Positions 9,470 to 17,014 of a stretch of DNA of 64,000 nt are shown here, one piece after another. The notes below the pieces were generated by a model. That model was given only the letters and a program-made list of their open reading frames with translations, made no database searches and had not been told where the DNA came from. Numbering within the stretch: position 1 is the stretch's first letter; every line of letters begins with the position of its first letter. This DNA comes from SURF-21 sp964529285 (GTDB taxonomy: Bacteria; Actinomycetota; Geothermincolia; Geothermincolales; RBG-13-55-18). Made by a program: the position numbers and the translations under genes. The stretch is taken from positions 1 to 64,000 of the forward strand of contig CAZGWK010000012.1 of the NCBI GenBank assembly GCA_964529285.1, in the 5' to 3' direction.

Positions 9470-9600
9470 GCGGAGGCGCCGGGAAAAGCCCCTGTGAAGT
9501 AAAGGGTAAGTGCCGAACGGAGACGAAGTGCAAGTCCCGGCAAAAGCCCCGCCCTGTAGGAATTATACCGGGGCCCCGGAACACCCGGGGCCTCTTCTTT
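9470..9600 (+). ncRNA. candidate structured RNA ending in a terminator
   Basis: The segment between mfd and mazG is non-coding but ordered. A TGCCG/CGGCA stem encloses GTGCAAGTCC, followed by GCCCCGCCCTGT. At 9573-9593 there is a strong hairpin, GGCCCCGG-AACAC-CCGGGGCC, followed by TCTTCTTT. The GTGCAAGTCC…CCCCGCC…CTGT order recalls part of a cobalamin-riboswitch core, but the spacing is unusual and the rest of that motif is not evident. No plus-strand gene follows, since mfd converges on it. The identity is unproven; the terminator hairpin is the firm part. Confidence 0.3.
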
Positions 9601-9635
9601 GTCCCATATCCGGGGCTGACCCCATTATCGGGACA
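9600..9635 (-). repeat. 36-bp REP, copy 1 (overlaps mfd stop)
   Basis: Palindromic element with TGTCCC/GGGACA ends around GGGGTCAG and CCCCGGA. It lies in sense orientation at the 3' end of mfd and supplies its last codons and stop. Confidence 0.9.
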
Positions 9636-12600
9636 TACTTAACAGGCCGGCAATCCCCTCCAGGTATTCCCGGCCTCGCTCCGTCCACGTGCCCGGCTCG
9701 CAATAGACCACGAGTTCCTGCAGGTTCTTGCGGTAGCGGACCGCATTCCAGGGATATCCTCCCCCGCCGGCCTCCGCCGTCAGCGCTTCCGCCTCCGCCG
9801 CGCCTTCGGGCCCGAGACGCAGGATGATATCATCCCCATCGTGGCCTACCTCCCTCACCCCCGCGGCCATGCACGCCAGGCGCAGCCGGGCCGCCGCGAA
9901 GAGGTTCTCCGCCTCCGCAGGCAGTGGCCCGTAACGGTCGCGCACCTCGCCGGCCAGCGCGGAGACTTCCTCCTCGCTCCCCGCCTCGCCCAGGCGCCGG
10001 TAAATCTCCACCCGCCGCGACGTCTTCGAGACGTACTCCGGGATGATGAAGGCGCGCAAGGGGACATCGACGGTCACTTGCGAGGCGCGGGGGCGGCTCG
10101 TGCCGCGCAGTTCGTCCACGGCGTCCGCCAGCATGCGGCAGTAGAGCTCGAAGCCGACCGCCTCCACGTGGCCGTGCTGCTCGGCGCCGAGGAGGTTTCC
10201 GGCGCCCCGTATCTCCAGGTCCTTCATGGCCACGCGCAGGCCCGATCCCAGCTCCGAGAAGTCGCGGATCACCTTGAGCCTCTGCATGGCCCCGTCCGTC
10301 ATATACCCCCCCTCGCGGAACAGGAAGAACGCGTAGGCCTGGCGGTTGCTCCGCCCGATCCTTCCGCGCAGGTGGTAGAGCTGCGACAATCCCAGGTTCT
10401 CCGCCCCGTCCACGATGAGGGTGTTGACGTTGGGGATGTCCAGCCCCGACTCCACGATGGTGGTGCACACCAGCACGTCGGCGCGGCCGGCAACGAATCC
10501 CTCCATCACCGCCTCAAGTTTCCTTTCCTTCATCTGCCCGTGGCCCACCACTATGCTCGCCTCCGGCACCAGCTCTCCCACGCGGCGGGCGGCGCGGTCG
10601 ATGGTGCGCACGCGGTTGTGCACGTAGAAGACCTGGCCTTCGCGCGCGAGCTCCCTGCGTATCGCCTCGCGCACCAGATCATCGTCGTAGGGACCCACCG
10701 AGGTTATCACGGCGTAACGCTCCTCGATGGGGGTATCGATGACGCTCATGTCGCGGATGCCGGAGAGGGACATCTGCAGGGTGCGCGGGATGGGCGTGGC
10801 GGTCAGGGTAAGCACGTCCACGCTGCGCCGCAGGGCCTTGAGGCGTTCCTTCTGTGCGACGCCGAAGCGGTGCTCCTCATCGACGATGACCAGGCCGAGC
10901 TCGGCCAGTTCGACGTCCTCCTGCAGGAGGCGGTGGGTGCCGATCACGATGTCCACTTCTCCCGCAGCGACCTTCTCCAGTATCTCCCTCTGCTCGGCCG
11001 GGCCGCGGAAACGCGAGAGCGCTTCCATGCGCACCGGAAAGGAGGCGAAACGCCCCGCGAAGGTGCGCTGGTGCTGCTGGGCCAGGACGGTGGTGGGGAC
11101 GAGCAGCGCGACCTGCTTCCCGTCCATTACCGCCTTGAACGCGGCGCGCACCGCTACTTCCGTCTTGCCGTAGCCCACGTCGCCGTAGACCAGGCGGTCC
11201 ATGGGGATAGACTTCTCCATATCCTGCTTAACGTCCTGGATGGCGCGCTCCTGGTCGGGAGTCTCCACGTAGGGGAACGACCCCTCGAGTTCCCGCTGCC
11301 AGGGATCGTCGGGACCGAAGGCGTGGCCCTCCCCGGCCATGCGGTCCGCGTACAGCTTGAGCAGATCGAAGGCCATCTCCTTCACCGAAGATCGGGCGCG
11401 CCGTTTCGCCCGCCTCCAGTGATGGCTCGAGAGGCGGTGGACCACCGGCTTCTCGGCCCCGACGTAACGGTGCACCAGGTCGATGCGGTCGGTGGGCACG
11501 TAGAGGGAGTCCCCACCCCCGTAGCGCAGCAGCAGGTATTCCCTTACGGCTCCGTCCACCTCCCGCTTCACCAGCCCCCCGTACACGGCGATGCCGTGGT
11601 TGACGTGCACCACGTAGTCCCCCTCATCCAGGTCCCACCATCCCTCGACGGGACGGCCCCCGCCTGCCGGCGCCGGCGCCGCGCGCAGGCGCAGCCTGCC
11701 GAAGATATCCCTCTCCGTGAACAGCGCCAGCTTCTGCGAAGGCAGCCTGAAACCCCGCGACCAGTTTCCCCGCACGAGCGAGGCGACCCCCGGCCGCGGA
11801 GGACCTTCCAGGCTTACCGCGAGGCCTTCCTCGGCCAGAAGCTCGCGCAACCTCTCGAGCCTGCCCTCCGCGCCGAGAACTACGACCGCGCACCAACCTT
11901 CGCCGAGTGTTTGCGCGAGGTCGGAGATGAACGAATCCACCCGGCCGTGGTATTCCGTGACCCCCAGGCTCGCAATGGACGCCGAGGGATGAGGTGGCAT
12001 GGGGTCCAGCTCGCAGAGCAACAGCCCCCTCCGTGCCGCCTCCTCGGCGATTGATAATCCAGCGCCCTCCGAGCGCAGTTTCTCGGAGACGAGCAGCGGC
12101 TGGAGCACGACGGCCGCGGAGCCCTGCGGGAGAAACTCCAGGAGCCTCTTTCCTTTCTTTTCTCTTACGGGCATGGTCACCGGGTATATCTCTATCTCCT
12201 CCCGGGCCTCTCCCGAAAGCTGGTCTACGGGGTTGAAGTGGCGGATCCTCTCTATCCTGTCCCCGAAGAACTCCACCCGCACCGGCCGCCGCCAGCCCGG
12301 GTCGAAAACGTCGAGGATGCCTCCACGCACCGAGAACTGCCCCGCGCCCTCCACCAGGTATTCCCTCCCGTAACCCATTGATGCGATGCGCCGCACTGTC
12401 TCTTCCATGTCCATCTCGGCGTCCTGGCGGAAGCGCAGGGGCGCCAGTGCCCCGCCGCCGGCGGGGAATTCCTGCACGAGCGCCCGTGCCTCGCACACCA
12501 CCACCACGCGCTCTCCTGCCGACAGGGCTTTCAGGGCACGTGAACGCAGGGCGACCGCCTCTGGGTCCTCTCCCCTTTCACCCGCGATGACCAGTTCGCG

Positions 12601-12855
12601 CAGCGGGAGCGGCCGCACCGCTCCCTCGCCCAGGAGCTCGGCCAGCGCCAGGGAGAGCTCCTCCTCCGCCCCTCTCCCCGGCGCCACGGCGAGGAGCGGA
12701 CCCGGCGTTGCGCGCAAGAGGGACGCCACCAGGAAAGGATGGACCTCCTCCTCGGCCTTTAGCGTGAAACGGCCTCCCGCCGCCAGTGCCGGTTCGGCCG
12801 GCCATCCCCCCAGGCCCTTCGCAATGATGTTTTCCAGTTCCCGCAATATCTCCAT
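9625..12855 (-). CDS. mfd: transcription-repair coupling factor Mfd
   Basis: A protein of 1076 residues, near the usual Mfd length. The N-terminal UvrB-like module contains GQFSVRGGILDVFDPGW and VRVEFFGDRIERIRHFN. The RNA-polymerase-interacting domain contains LDEGDYVVHVNHGIAVYGGL. The RecG-like motor has Walker A YGDVGYGKTEVAVRAAFKA, DEEH (VIVDEEHRFGVAQKE) and TATPIPRTLQMSLSGIRDMS. Mfd removes stalled RNA polymerase and recruits UvrA. The start at ATG 12855 follows AAGGAGGGCC. The C-terminus ends MSR-stop, and these codons come from the inserted REP (9600-9635). The same tripeptide ends the histidine kinase at 47836. Confidence 0.97.
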   Translation of the reverse strand: MEILRELENIIAKGLGGWPAEPALAAGGRFTLKAEEEVHPFLVASLLRATPGPLLAVAPGRGAEEELSLALAELLGEGAVRPLPLRELVIAGERGEDPEAVALRSRALKALSAGERVVVVCEARALVQEFPAGGGALAPLRFRQDAEMDMEETVRRIASMGYGREYLVEGAGQFSVRGGILDVFDPGWRRPVRVEFFGDRIERIRHFNPVDQLSGEAREEIEIYPVTMPVREKKGKRLLEFLPQGSAAVVLQPLLVSEKLRSEGAGLSIAEEAARRGLLLCELDPMPPHPSASIASLGVTEYHGRVDSFISDLAQTLGEGWCAVVVLGAEGRLERLRELLAEEGLAVSLEGPPRPGVASLVRGNWSRGFRLPSQKLALFTERDIFGRLRLRAAPAPAGGGRPVEGWWDLDEGDYVVHVNHGIAVYGGLVKREVDGAVREYLLLRYGGGDSLYVPTDRIDLVHRYVGAEKPVVHRLSSHHWRRAKRRARSSVKEMAFDLLKLYADRMAGEGHAFGPDDPWQRELEGSFPYVETPDQERAIQDVKQDMEKSIPMDRLVYGDVGYGKTEVAVRAAFKAVMDGKQVALLVPTTVLAQQHQRTFAGRFASFPVRMEALSRFRGPAEQREILEKVAAGEVDIVIGTHRLLQEDVELAELGLVIVDEEHRFGVAQKERLKALRRSVDVLTLTATPIPRTLQMSLSGIRDMSVIDTPIEERYAVITSVGPYDDDLVREAIRRELAREGQVFYVHNRVRTIDRAARRVGELVPEASIVVGHGQMKERKLEAVMEGFVAGRADVLVCTTIVESGLDIPNVNTLIVDGAENLGLSQLYHLRGRIGRSNRQAYAFFLFREGGYMTDGAMQRLKVIRDFSELGSGLRVAMKDLEIRGAGNLLGAEQHGHVEAVGFELYCRMLADAVDELRGTSRPRASQVTVDVPLRAFIIPEYVSKTSRRVEIYRRLGEAGSEEEVSALAGEVRDRYGPLPAEAENLFAAARLRLACMAAGVREVGHDGDDIILRLGPEGAAEAEALTAEAGGGGYPWNAVRYRKNLQELVVYCEPGTWTERGREYLEGIAGLLSMSR

Positions 12856-12961
12856 GGCCCTCCTTGCCGCAGGCACGCCTAAGGGGCCTGGGCGCCGCGC
12901 ACCCAGGCCTGTAAACCATGATACAACAGAGAAAAGAAAAGCCGCGCGGGCCGCGTCAGAT

Positions 12962-12991
12962 AAAGGGGGCCCGCCTCAGCGGGCCCTCTTT
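12962..12991 (+). terminator. terminator-like hairpin in the mfd/rplY divergent region
   Basis: GGGCCCGC-CTCA-GCGGGCCC followed by TCTTT. It is 100 bases upstream of the rplY promoter and has no obvious upstream plus-strand gene to terminate. It may block antisense read-through. Confidence 0.45.
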
Positions 12992-13091
12992 GGTGTCGAG
13001 CTTCGTCTGGATCAGAACTGACTCGCGCCATGCCACAAACCGCTATTCTGTTTTCCCGTATGCGCTCGTGATCCGCGAACCCCCCTCCCGG

Positions 13092-13120
13092 TTGCTACTA
13101 CAAGGGCATTTACCTATAAT
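13092..13120 (+). promoter_or_regulatory. sigma-70-type promoter for rplY-pth
   Basis: TTGCTA at 13092-13097, a 17-base spacer, and a perfect TATAAT at 13115-13120. The rplY start is 54 bases downstream. Confidence 0.7.
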
Positions 13121-13173
13121 TGTCTAGTTGGATACGCCCTGGAACGGGCGATAAAGAAAAAGAGGTGCGGAAG

Positions 13174-13830
13174 ATGCAAACGGAACTGGTTGCCGTACCC
13201 CGTGACGAAACGGGAAAAGAAGCGGCGAAAAGGATGCGGCACGACGGGCGGATACCGGCCGTTCTCTACGGCCACGGCTTCAAATCCAGGCTTCTGTCGC
13301 TTGACGAGAGAGAGTTCAAAGCCCTGTTGAGACACGGTCTGCACGGACTGCTCAGCCTCAAGGTGGAAGGGGCCAAGGAGAGCGCGCAAACGGTGGTGGT
13401 AAAGGAGGTACAGCGCGATCCCATAAAGGACTATATCCTGCATGTTGATTTCCAGAAGATACGCGGCGACGAGGAACTGCAGGCCGAGGTCGTTCTGCAG
13501 TTCACGGGCGAGCCGGTCGGGATCAAGGCCGGTGGTATACTGCAGCATAATCTCTACGAGGTCACCGTACAGTGCCTGCCCAAGGACCTCCCGGATTATA
13601 TCGAAGTGGACATCTCGGGACTCGACATCAAAGACAACCTCAGGGTGAGCGACCTGGTCAGCATCGAGGGGGTAAGATACGTCAACAACCCCGAAGAGAT
13701 AGTGGCCGCCGTCGCACCGAAGAAGATAAAGGAAGAGGTAGCCGAGGAAGAGCTTCTCGAGGAGGAGCTGGCCGAGGAAGCGGCGGAGGGCGCCGAGGTC
13801 GAGGCCCCCTCCGAGGAAGAGGCGGAGTAG
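13174..13830 (+). CDS. rplY: 50S ribosomal protein L25/TL5 (Ctc family)
   Basis: This 218-residue protein has the two-domain Ctc/TL5 architecture. The N-terminal 5S-rRNA-binding L25 domain contains KRMRHDGRIPAVLYGHG and VQRDPIKDYILHVDFQKI. The C-terminal TL5 domain contains GEPVGIKAGGILQHNLYEVT and LPDYIEVDISGLDIKDNLRV. A glutamate-rich acidic tail of about 35 residues ends it, as in many Gram-positive homologues. ATG 13174 was chosen because AGAGGTG precedes it; an upstream in-frame ATG overlaps the -10 box. It is co-directional with pth 64 bases downstream, as in the Bacillus ctc-spoVC pair. Confidence 0.95.
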   Translation: MQTELVAVPRDETGKEAAKRMRHDGRIPAVLYGHGFKSRLLSLDEREFKALLRHGLHGLLSLKVEGAKESAQTVVVKEVQRDPIKDYILHVDFQKIRGDEELQAEVVLQFTGEPVGIKAGGILQHNLYEVTVQCLPKDLPDYIEVDISGLDIKDNLRVSDLVSIEGVRYVNNPEEIVAAVAPKKIKEEVAEEELLEEELAEEAAEGAEVEAPSEEEAE

Positions 13831-13854
13831 ACAGGGCTTTAAAGCGGGATTCTG

Positions 13855-13876
13855 CAGGGGCGGCCCGCCGCCCCTG
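13855..13876 (+). terminator. hairpin between rplY and pth (attenuator-like)
   Basis: CAGGGGCGG-CCCG-CCGCCCCTG, a 9-bp GC stem followed only by TCTTC. The weak T tract suggests partial termination or mRNA processing rather than a full stop before pth. Confidence 0.45.
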
Positions 13877-13894
13877 TCTTCATGAGGAGGCAGT

Positions 13895-14449
13895 ATGTTC
13901 CTGATCCTGGGGTTGGGAAACCCGGGGGAACATTACCGCAGGACCAGGCACAACGCCGGTTTCTGGGCGGTTGAAGAACTATCCAGAAAGCACGATGCCT
14001 CTCTGAAGTCACGCAAGGGTTACGACCTCGCGGAGGTCAAGTTCTATACCGAGGATGTTTACCTGGCCCGGCCCCTTACCTTCATGAACCTCAGCGGCAA
14101 GGCAGCCCGCAAACTGCGCCGCAAACTGAAGATAAAACCGTCCTCTATCCTGGTGATCCACGACGACATCGATCTCAAGGAAGGCACGATCCGCGTCAGG
14201 ACGGGCGGCTCCTCCGGAGGCCACCTGGGCGTGCAGTCGATCATCGAGAACATTGGAACCTCCGACTTCCCGCGCATCCGCATCGGCGTGGGTCGTCCTC
14301 CCGCGGGCATGGACCCGGCCAAATACGTCCTCACGGAGATGAAGGGCGCGGAGCTGGATGTATTCCTCGCCTGGTGCGAGAAGGGCGCCGCGGCAGCGGA
14401 AGCCGTGGTCATGGACGGCCTGGAGGCCGCCATGAACCTTTTCAACTGA
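13895..14449 (+). CDS. pth: peptidyl-tRNA hydrolase
   Basis: This 184-residue enzyme releases tRNA from prematurely dropped peptidyl-tRNA. The family signature GLGNPGEHYRRTRHNAGFW contains the catalytic His and an Asn. FMNLSGKAARKL and VIHDDIDLKEGTIRVR carry the other conserved Asn and Asp, and SSGGHLGVQSIIENIGTSDF is the usual substrate loop. GAGGAGG sits just before the ATG. It is probably co-transcribed with rplY. Length is normal and no anomaly is seen. Confidence 0.97.
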   Translation: MFLILGLGNPGEHYRRTRHNAGFWAVEELSRKHDASLKSRKGYDLAEVKFYTEDVYLARPLTFMNLSGKAARKLRRKLKIKPSSILVIHDDIDLKEGTIRVRTGGSSGGHLGVQSIIENIGTSDFPRIRIGVGRPPAGMDPAKYVLTEMKGAELDVFLAWCEKGAAAAEAVVMDGLEAAMNLFN

Positions 14450-14451
14450 TA

Positions 14452-14521
14452 GGGGTCACATCTTTATTCTTGAATTCCTTTCCAGATAATGGTTTTATCG
14501 CACATATCAAGCTGTGACCTT
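14452..14521. repeat. possible small inverted-end element after pth
   Basis: Begins AGGGGTCACATC two bases after the pth stop and ends CTGTGACCTTT, giving imperfect inverted GGTCACA/TGTGACC ends around an AT-rich core. It resembles the other elements here but starts GGGGTCAC rather than GGGGTCAG. The rest of 14522-14741 shows nothing recognisable. Confidence 0.35.
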
Positions 14522-14741
14522 TCGCTCCCGGTTTTGCAAAGCCGATACATAGACCTCATCATGACCTTGCACGGGAAAGCGAATCGATGTTGTTTCGAGC
14601 GCCATTCCCCCGCCTCCCCTGCTTTCGCCCTTCAAAGAGATTTAAACAAATCCCCGCAGGATAACGTCTATACTGGTGCCGGCATAGTCCGGATACGTCC
14701 CGGGAGGAATAAACGAGCCGCGGAGAGAAGAAACGACGGAG

Positions 14742-15326
14742 ATGAAAGCTTATAGGATACTGTTTCCTGCAGCAGTGCTGTTCGTTGCCGCAACCCTGGT
14801 GGCCCCGGCGGGCTGCGGAGGGAACGCGGAGGCCAAGGCCAAGGTGGACCGGGCGATAGAGCTCGTCAGTTCGTCTCAGCCTCTGCTGGAGGACTTGCTG
14901 GGACTGGACGAACGCCTGAATGAACTGGGAACTCGCTTCTCCAACGTGGAAGACACCATCGCCGAGGGAAAATCCCTCGCCGAGATGGCCCTTATCGGGG
15001 TGGATGAGCTGGAAGCACGCTACGGCGAGGCCCGGGATATCCTGCGGGAAGTCGCGGCCATGCAGGGGGCCGGTGACTACGCGGAATACGCCCGCCTCGC
15101 CCTTAAGGCGGTCGATATCGAGCTGGAGGCCGTGGCCTTGAACCGCGAACTGCTCAACTCCGTATCGGACATGATGGACGTGCTGCCCTTCGCCGAAAAC
15201 CAGGAACAGCTCTCATACTATACCGAGGAGATCGAGCGATTGACCGCCGAGATATCCGGCCTTCTGCGGCGGGGTGCGGAGGCGGCGCAGAAGGCAGACC
15301 GCTACTACGAGGAGCACGGGCTGTGA
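14742..15326 (+). CDS. putative lipoprotein, helical, unknown function (first of pair)
   Basis: This 194-residue protein has a type II signal (MKAYRILFPAAVLFVAATLV, then APAGC-GG) with a lipobox cysteine near residue 25. The mature part is almost entirely acidic helix (for example LLEDLLGLDERLNELGTRFS and EIERLTAEISGLLRRGAEAA) and probably forms an extracytoplasmic helical bundle. No catalytic motif is seen. The stop overlaps the GTG start of the next lipoprotein (GTGA), so the two are coupled. Both resemble each other in length and layout and may be diverged duplicates. They interrupt the pth-prs junction of the conserved housekeeping block. Confidence 0.65.
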   Translation: MKAYRILFPAAVLFVAATLVAPAGCGGNAEAKAKVDRAIELVSSSQPLLEDLLGLDERLNELGTRFSNVEDTIAEGKSLAEMALIGVDELEARYGEARDILREVAAMQGAGDYAEYARLALKAVDIELEAVALNRELLNSVSDMMDVLPFAENQEQLSYYTEEIERLTAEISGLLRRGAEAAQKADRYYEEHGL

Positions 15327-15889
15327 AGCAAAGGGCCGTCCTGGCGATTGTGGCCGTATGCCTGGCTTTAACCGCCCTGGCGGCGGGCTGCGGATCCCAG
15401 GCCCGCCGCTATGCACAGGAGGCGCGTTCCAGCTATATAAGCGCACGGGCCGTTCTGGCCGGCGTCGCCGCGTTCCCCGCCCAGATGGAGGCATTGCTGC
15501 GCTCCGTGCCCATAGACTCCGCCGGAGAAGAGGCCGAGGAACTCATCGAGGGGGCCCGCGAGCTGCTGCCCTCGGCCTCGTCCGCTTTCCGTACCGTCAG
15601 CGAAAAGGTGGAGCTGCTCGCGGGAGAGGGGAGCGACAAGTTCACCCCCTACGCCGAAAAACTTCTGGCGCTGGTAAGCGTGAACGAGCAGATCATCAAC
15701 GCTTATATGGAATTCATCGGCATCTCGGATTCTGTGCTGCGCGGCATACCCTACGGAGAAAACCCCCAGGACCTTATGCCCACCCTGAATTCCATGGACG
15801 CGGTGATCGTTCGTATCCAGGAACTCACGGCCCAACTGGAGCGGCTGGAAGAGGAAACCGAAGCGCTGTACCTGGAGATAACGAAATAG
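15323..15889 (+). CDS. putative lipoprotein, helical, unknown function (second of pair)
   Basis: This 188-residue protein has the lipoprotein signal MKQRAVLAIVAVCLALTALA followed by AGC-GS. The mature region is helical and acidic, with DSAGEEAEELIEGARELLPS and a C-terminal heptad-like stretch (IQELTAQLERLEEETEALYL). A GTG start overlaps the upstream TGA. Its layout matches the preceding gene and the two may form a surface pair. Function cannot be inferred. A class-B repeat begins three bases after its TAG. Confidence 0.65.
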   Translation: MKQRAVLAIVAVCLALTALAAGCGSQARRYAQEARSSYISARAVLAGVAAFPAQMEALLRSVPIDSAGEEAEELIEGARELLPSASSAFRTVSEKVELLAGEGSDKFTPYAEKLLALVSVNEQIINAYMEFIGISDSVLRGIPYGENPQDLMPTLNSMDAVIVRIQELTAQLERLEEETEALYLEITK

Positions 15890-15892
15890 CCT

Positions 15893-16048
15893 GGGGTCAG
15901 CCCTCCATTTTCAACATCGGGGGTCAGGCCTCCACACTAAACACGATTATTAGCGTATGGCAGGGACCCTCCATTATCAACACGATCGTGGGCGTGAGGT
16001 AACAGTTGAAACTTTCAGGGATCATGTTGAAAATGGAGGGCTGACCCC
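15893..16048. repeat. class-B element with 25-bp inverted ends
   Basis: A 156-bp element. The left end GGGGTCAGCCCTCCATTTTC-AACAT is exactly mirrored by the right end ATGTT-GAAAATGGAGGGCTGACCCC. The interior has GGGGTCAGGCCTCCAC and further degenerate copies. The right end abuts the TAA of prs with no spacer. It is non-coding and MITE-like. Confidence 0.85.
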
Positions 16049-17014
16049 TTACGGCATGTTGTCGCCCCCGAAGAGCTCGCTGACGGATTCGTCCTTGAAC
16101 ACGCTGGCTATGGTATTGGCGAAGATGGAGGCGATGGACAGTACCTCCACTTTATCACTCAAGCGCTCCTCCGCCATGGGCAGAGTATTCGTCACTACGA
16201 CCTTCTTCAACGGGCTATCGTCCAGCCTTTGCCTGGCCGGACCGGAGAATATACCGTGGGTGGCGCAGGCATAGACCTCTTTGGCGCCGGCCTTCATCAG
16301 AGCCTCGGAGGAGGCGGCCAGGGTTCCCGCGGTGTCGATCATGTCGTCCACCAGCACGGCGCTCTTGCCGTCCACTTCACCTATAACGTGCAGGACCTCG
16401 GCCCGGTTGTGGCCAGGCCTGCGTTTATGGAGGATGGCCATGGGGACCCCGAGGTGGTCGGTATACTTGTTGGCCATTTTCACCCTGCCGGCGTCGGGCG
16501 AGACTATCACCATGTCCTGGAAATCCTGCCGGGAGATATATGATGCCAGCAGCGGCACGGCGGTGAGATGGTCCATGGGACCGGAGAAGAAACCCTGGAT
16601 CTGGCCGGCATGCAGGTCCATGGTGAGTATGCGGTCTGCCCCGGCGACGCCCACAAGGTCCGTCACCAGCCTCGCGCTTATGGGCTCCCGGGCCAGGGTC
16701 TTCTTGTCCTGGCGCGAGTAACCGTAGTAGGGTATCACCGCCGAGATGCGCTTGGCAGAAGCCCTCTCCAGGGCGTCTATCATCAGCAGCAGCTCCATGA
16801 TGTGGTCGTTCATGGGTTCGGAACAGGTCTGGATGACGAAAGCATCGGAGCCGCGTACGCTCTCCTCGTACCTGACGTAGAGCTCGCCGTTGCTGAAGGT
16901 CGTGAGGTCCACCTTGCCCAGGCTGATGCCCAGGTGGCCGGCGATCTGGCGACCAAGATCGGGATATGATCTCCCGCTGAAGATCATGAGTTTTTTGCGC
17001 GTTACCTCCTTCAA
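16049..17014 (-). CDS. prs: ribose-phosphate pyrophosphokinase
   Basis: This 321-residue enzyme makes PRPP from ribose-5-phosphate and ATP. It carries KKLMIFSGRSYPDLGRQIAG, ERASAKRISAVIPYYGYSRQ, TMDLHAGQIQGFFSGPMDHL (metal and ATP site), the PRPP loop region SAVLVDDMIDTAGTL and VVSPDAGRVKMANK. The start is TTG 17014 with GGAGGAGGG nine bases upstream; it overlaps the glmU stop (TTGA). The glmU-prs order matches Bacillus gcaD-prs. The stop codon touches the class-B repeat. Confidence 0.97.
   Translation of the reverse strand: MKEVTRKKLMIFSGRSYPDLGRQIAGHLGISLGKVDLTTFSNGELYVRYEESVRGSDAFVIQTCSEPMNDHIMELLLMIDALERASAKRISAVIPYYGYSRQDKKTLAREPISARLVTDLVGVAGADRILTMDLHAGQIQGFFSGPMDHLTAVPLLASYISRQDFQDMVIVSPDAGRVKMANKYTDHLGVPMAILHKRRPGHNRAEVLHVIGEVDGKSAVLVDDMIDTAGTLAASSEALMKAGAKEVYACATHGIFSGPARQRLDDSPLKKVVVTNTLPMAEERLSDKVEVLSIASIFANTIASVFKDESVSELFGGDNMP

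Noticed and set aside
9600..9635. Class-A palindromes as ordinary intrinsic terminators
   Set aside because: The sequence is conserved base by base over dozens of bases at many unrelated loci, lacks a T tract, and occurs in antisense positions too, so it is a dispersed repeat first; a secondary role in transcript ends remains possible.
9841..12054. Plus-strand 737-codon frame antisense to mfd
   Set aside because: Mfd motifs are unambiguous on the minus strand; this is a high-GC shadow.
14489..14755. Small plus-strand open frame between pth and the lipoproteins
   Set aside because: Covers an inverted-end repeat and the leader, has no ribosome site and overlaps the lipoprotein start.
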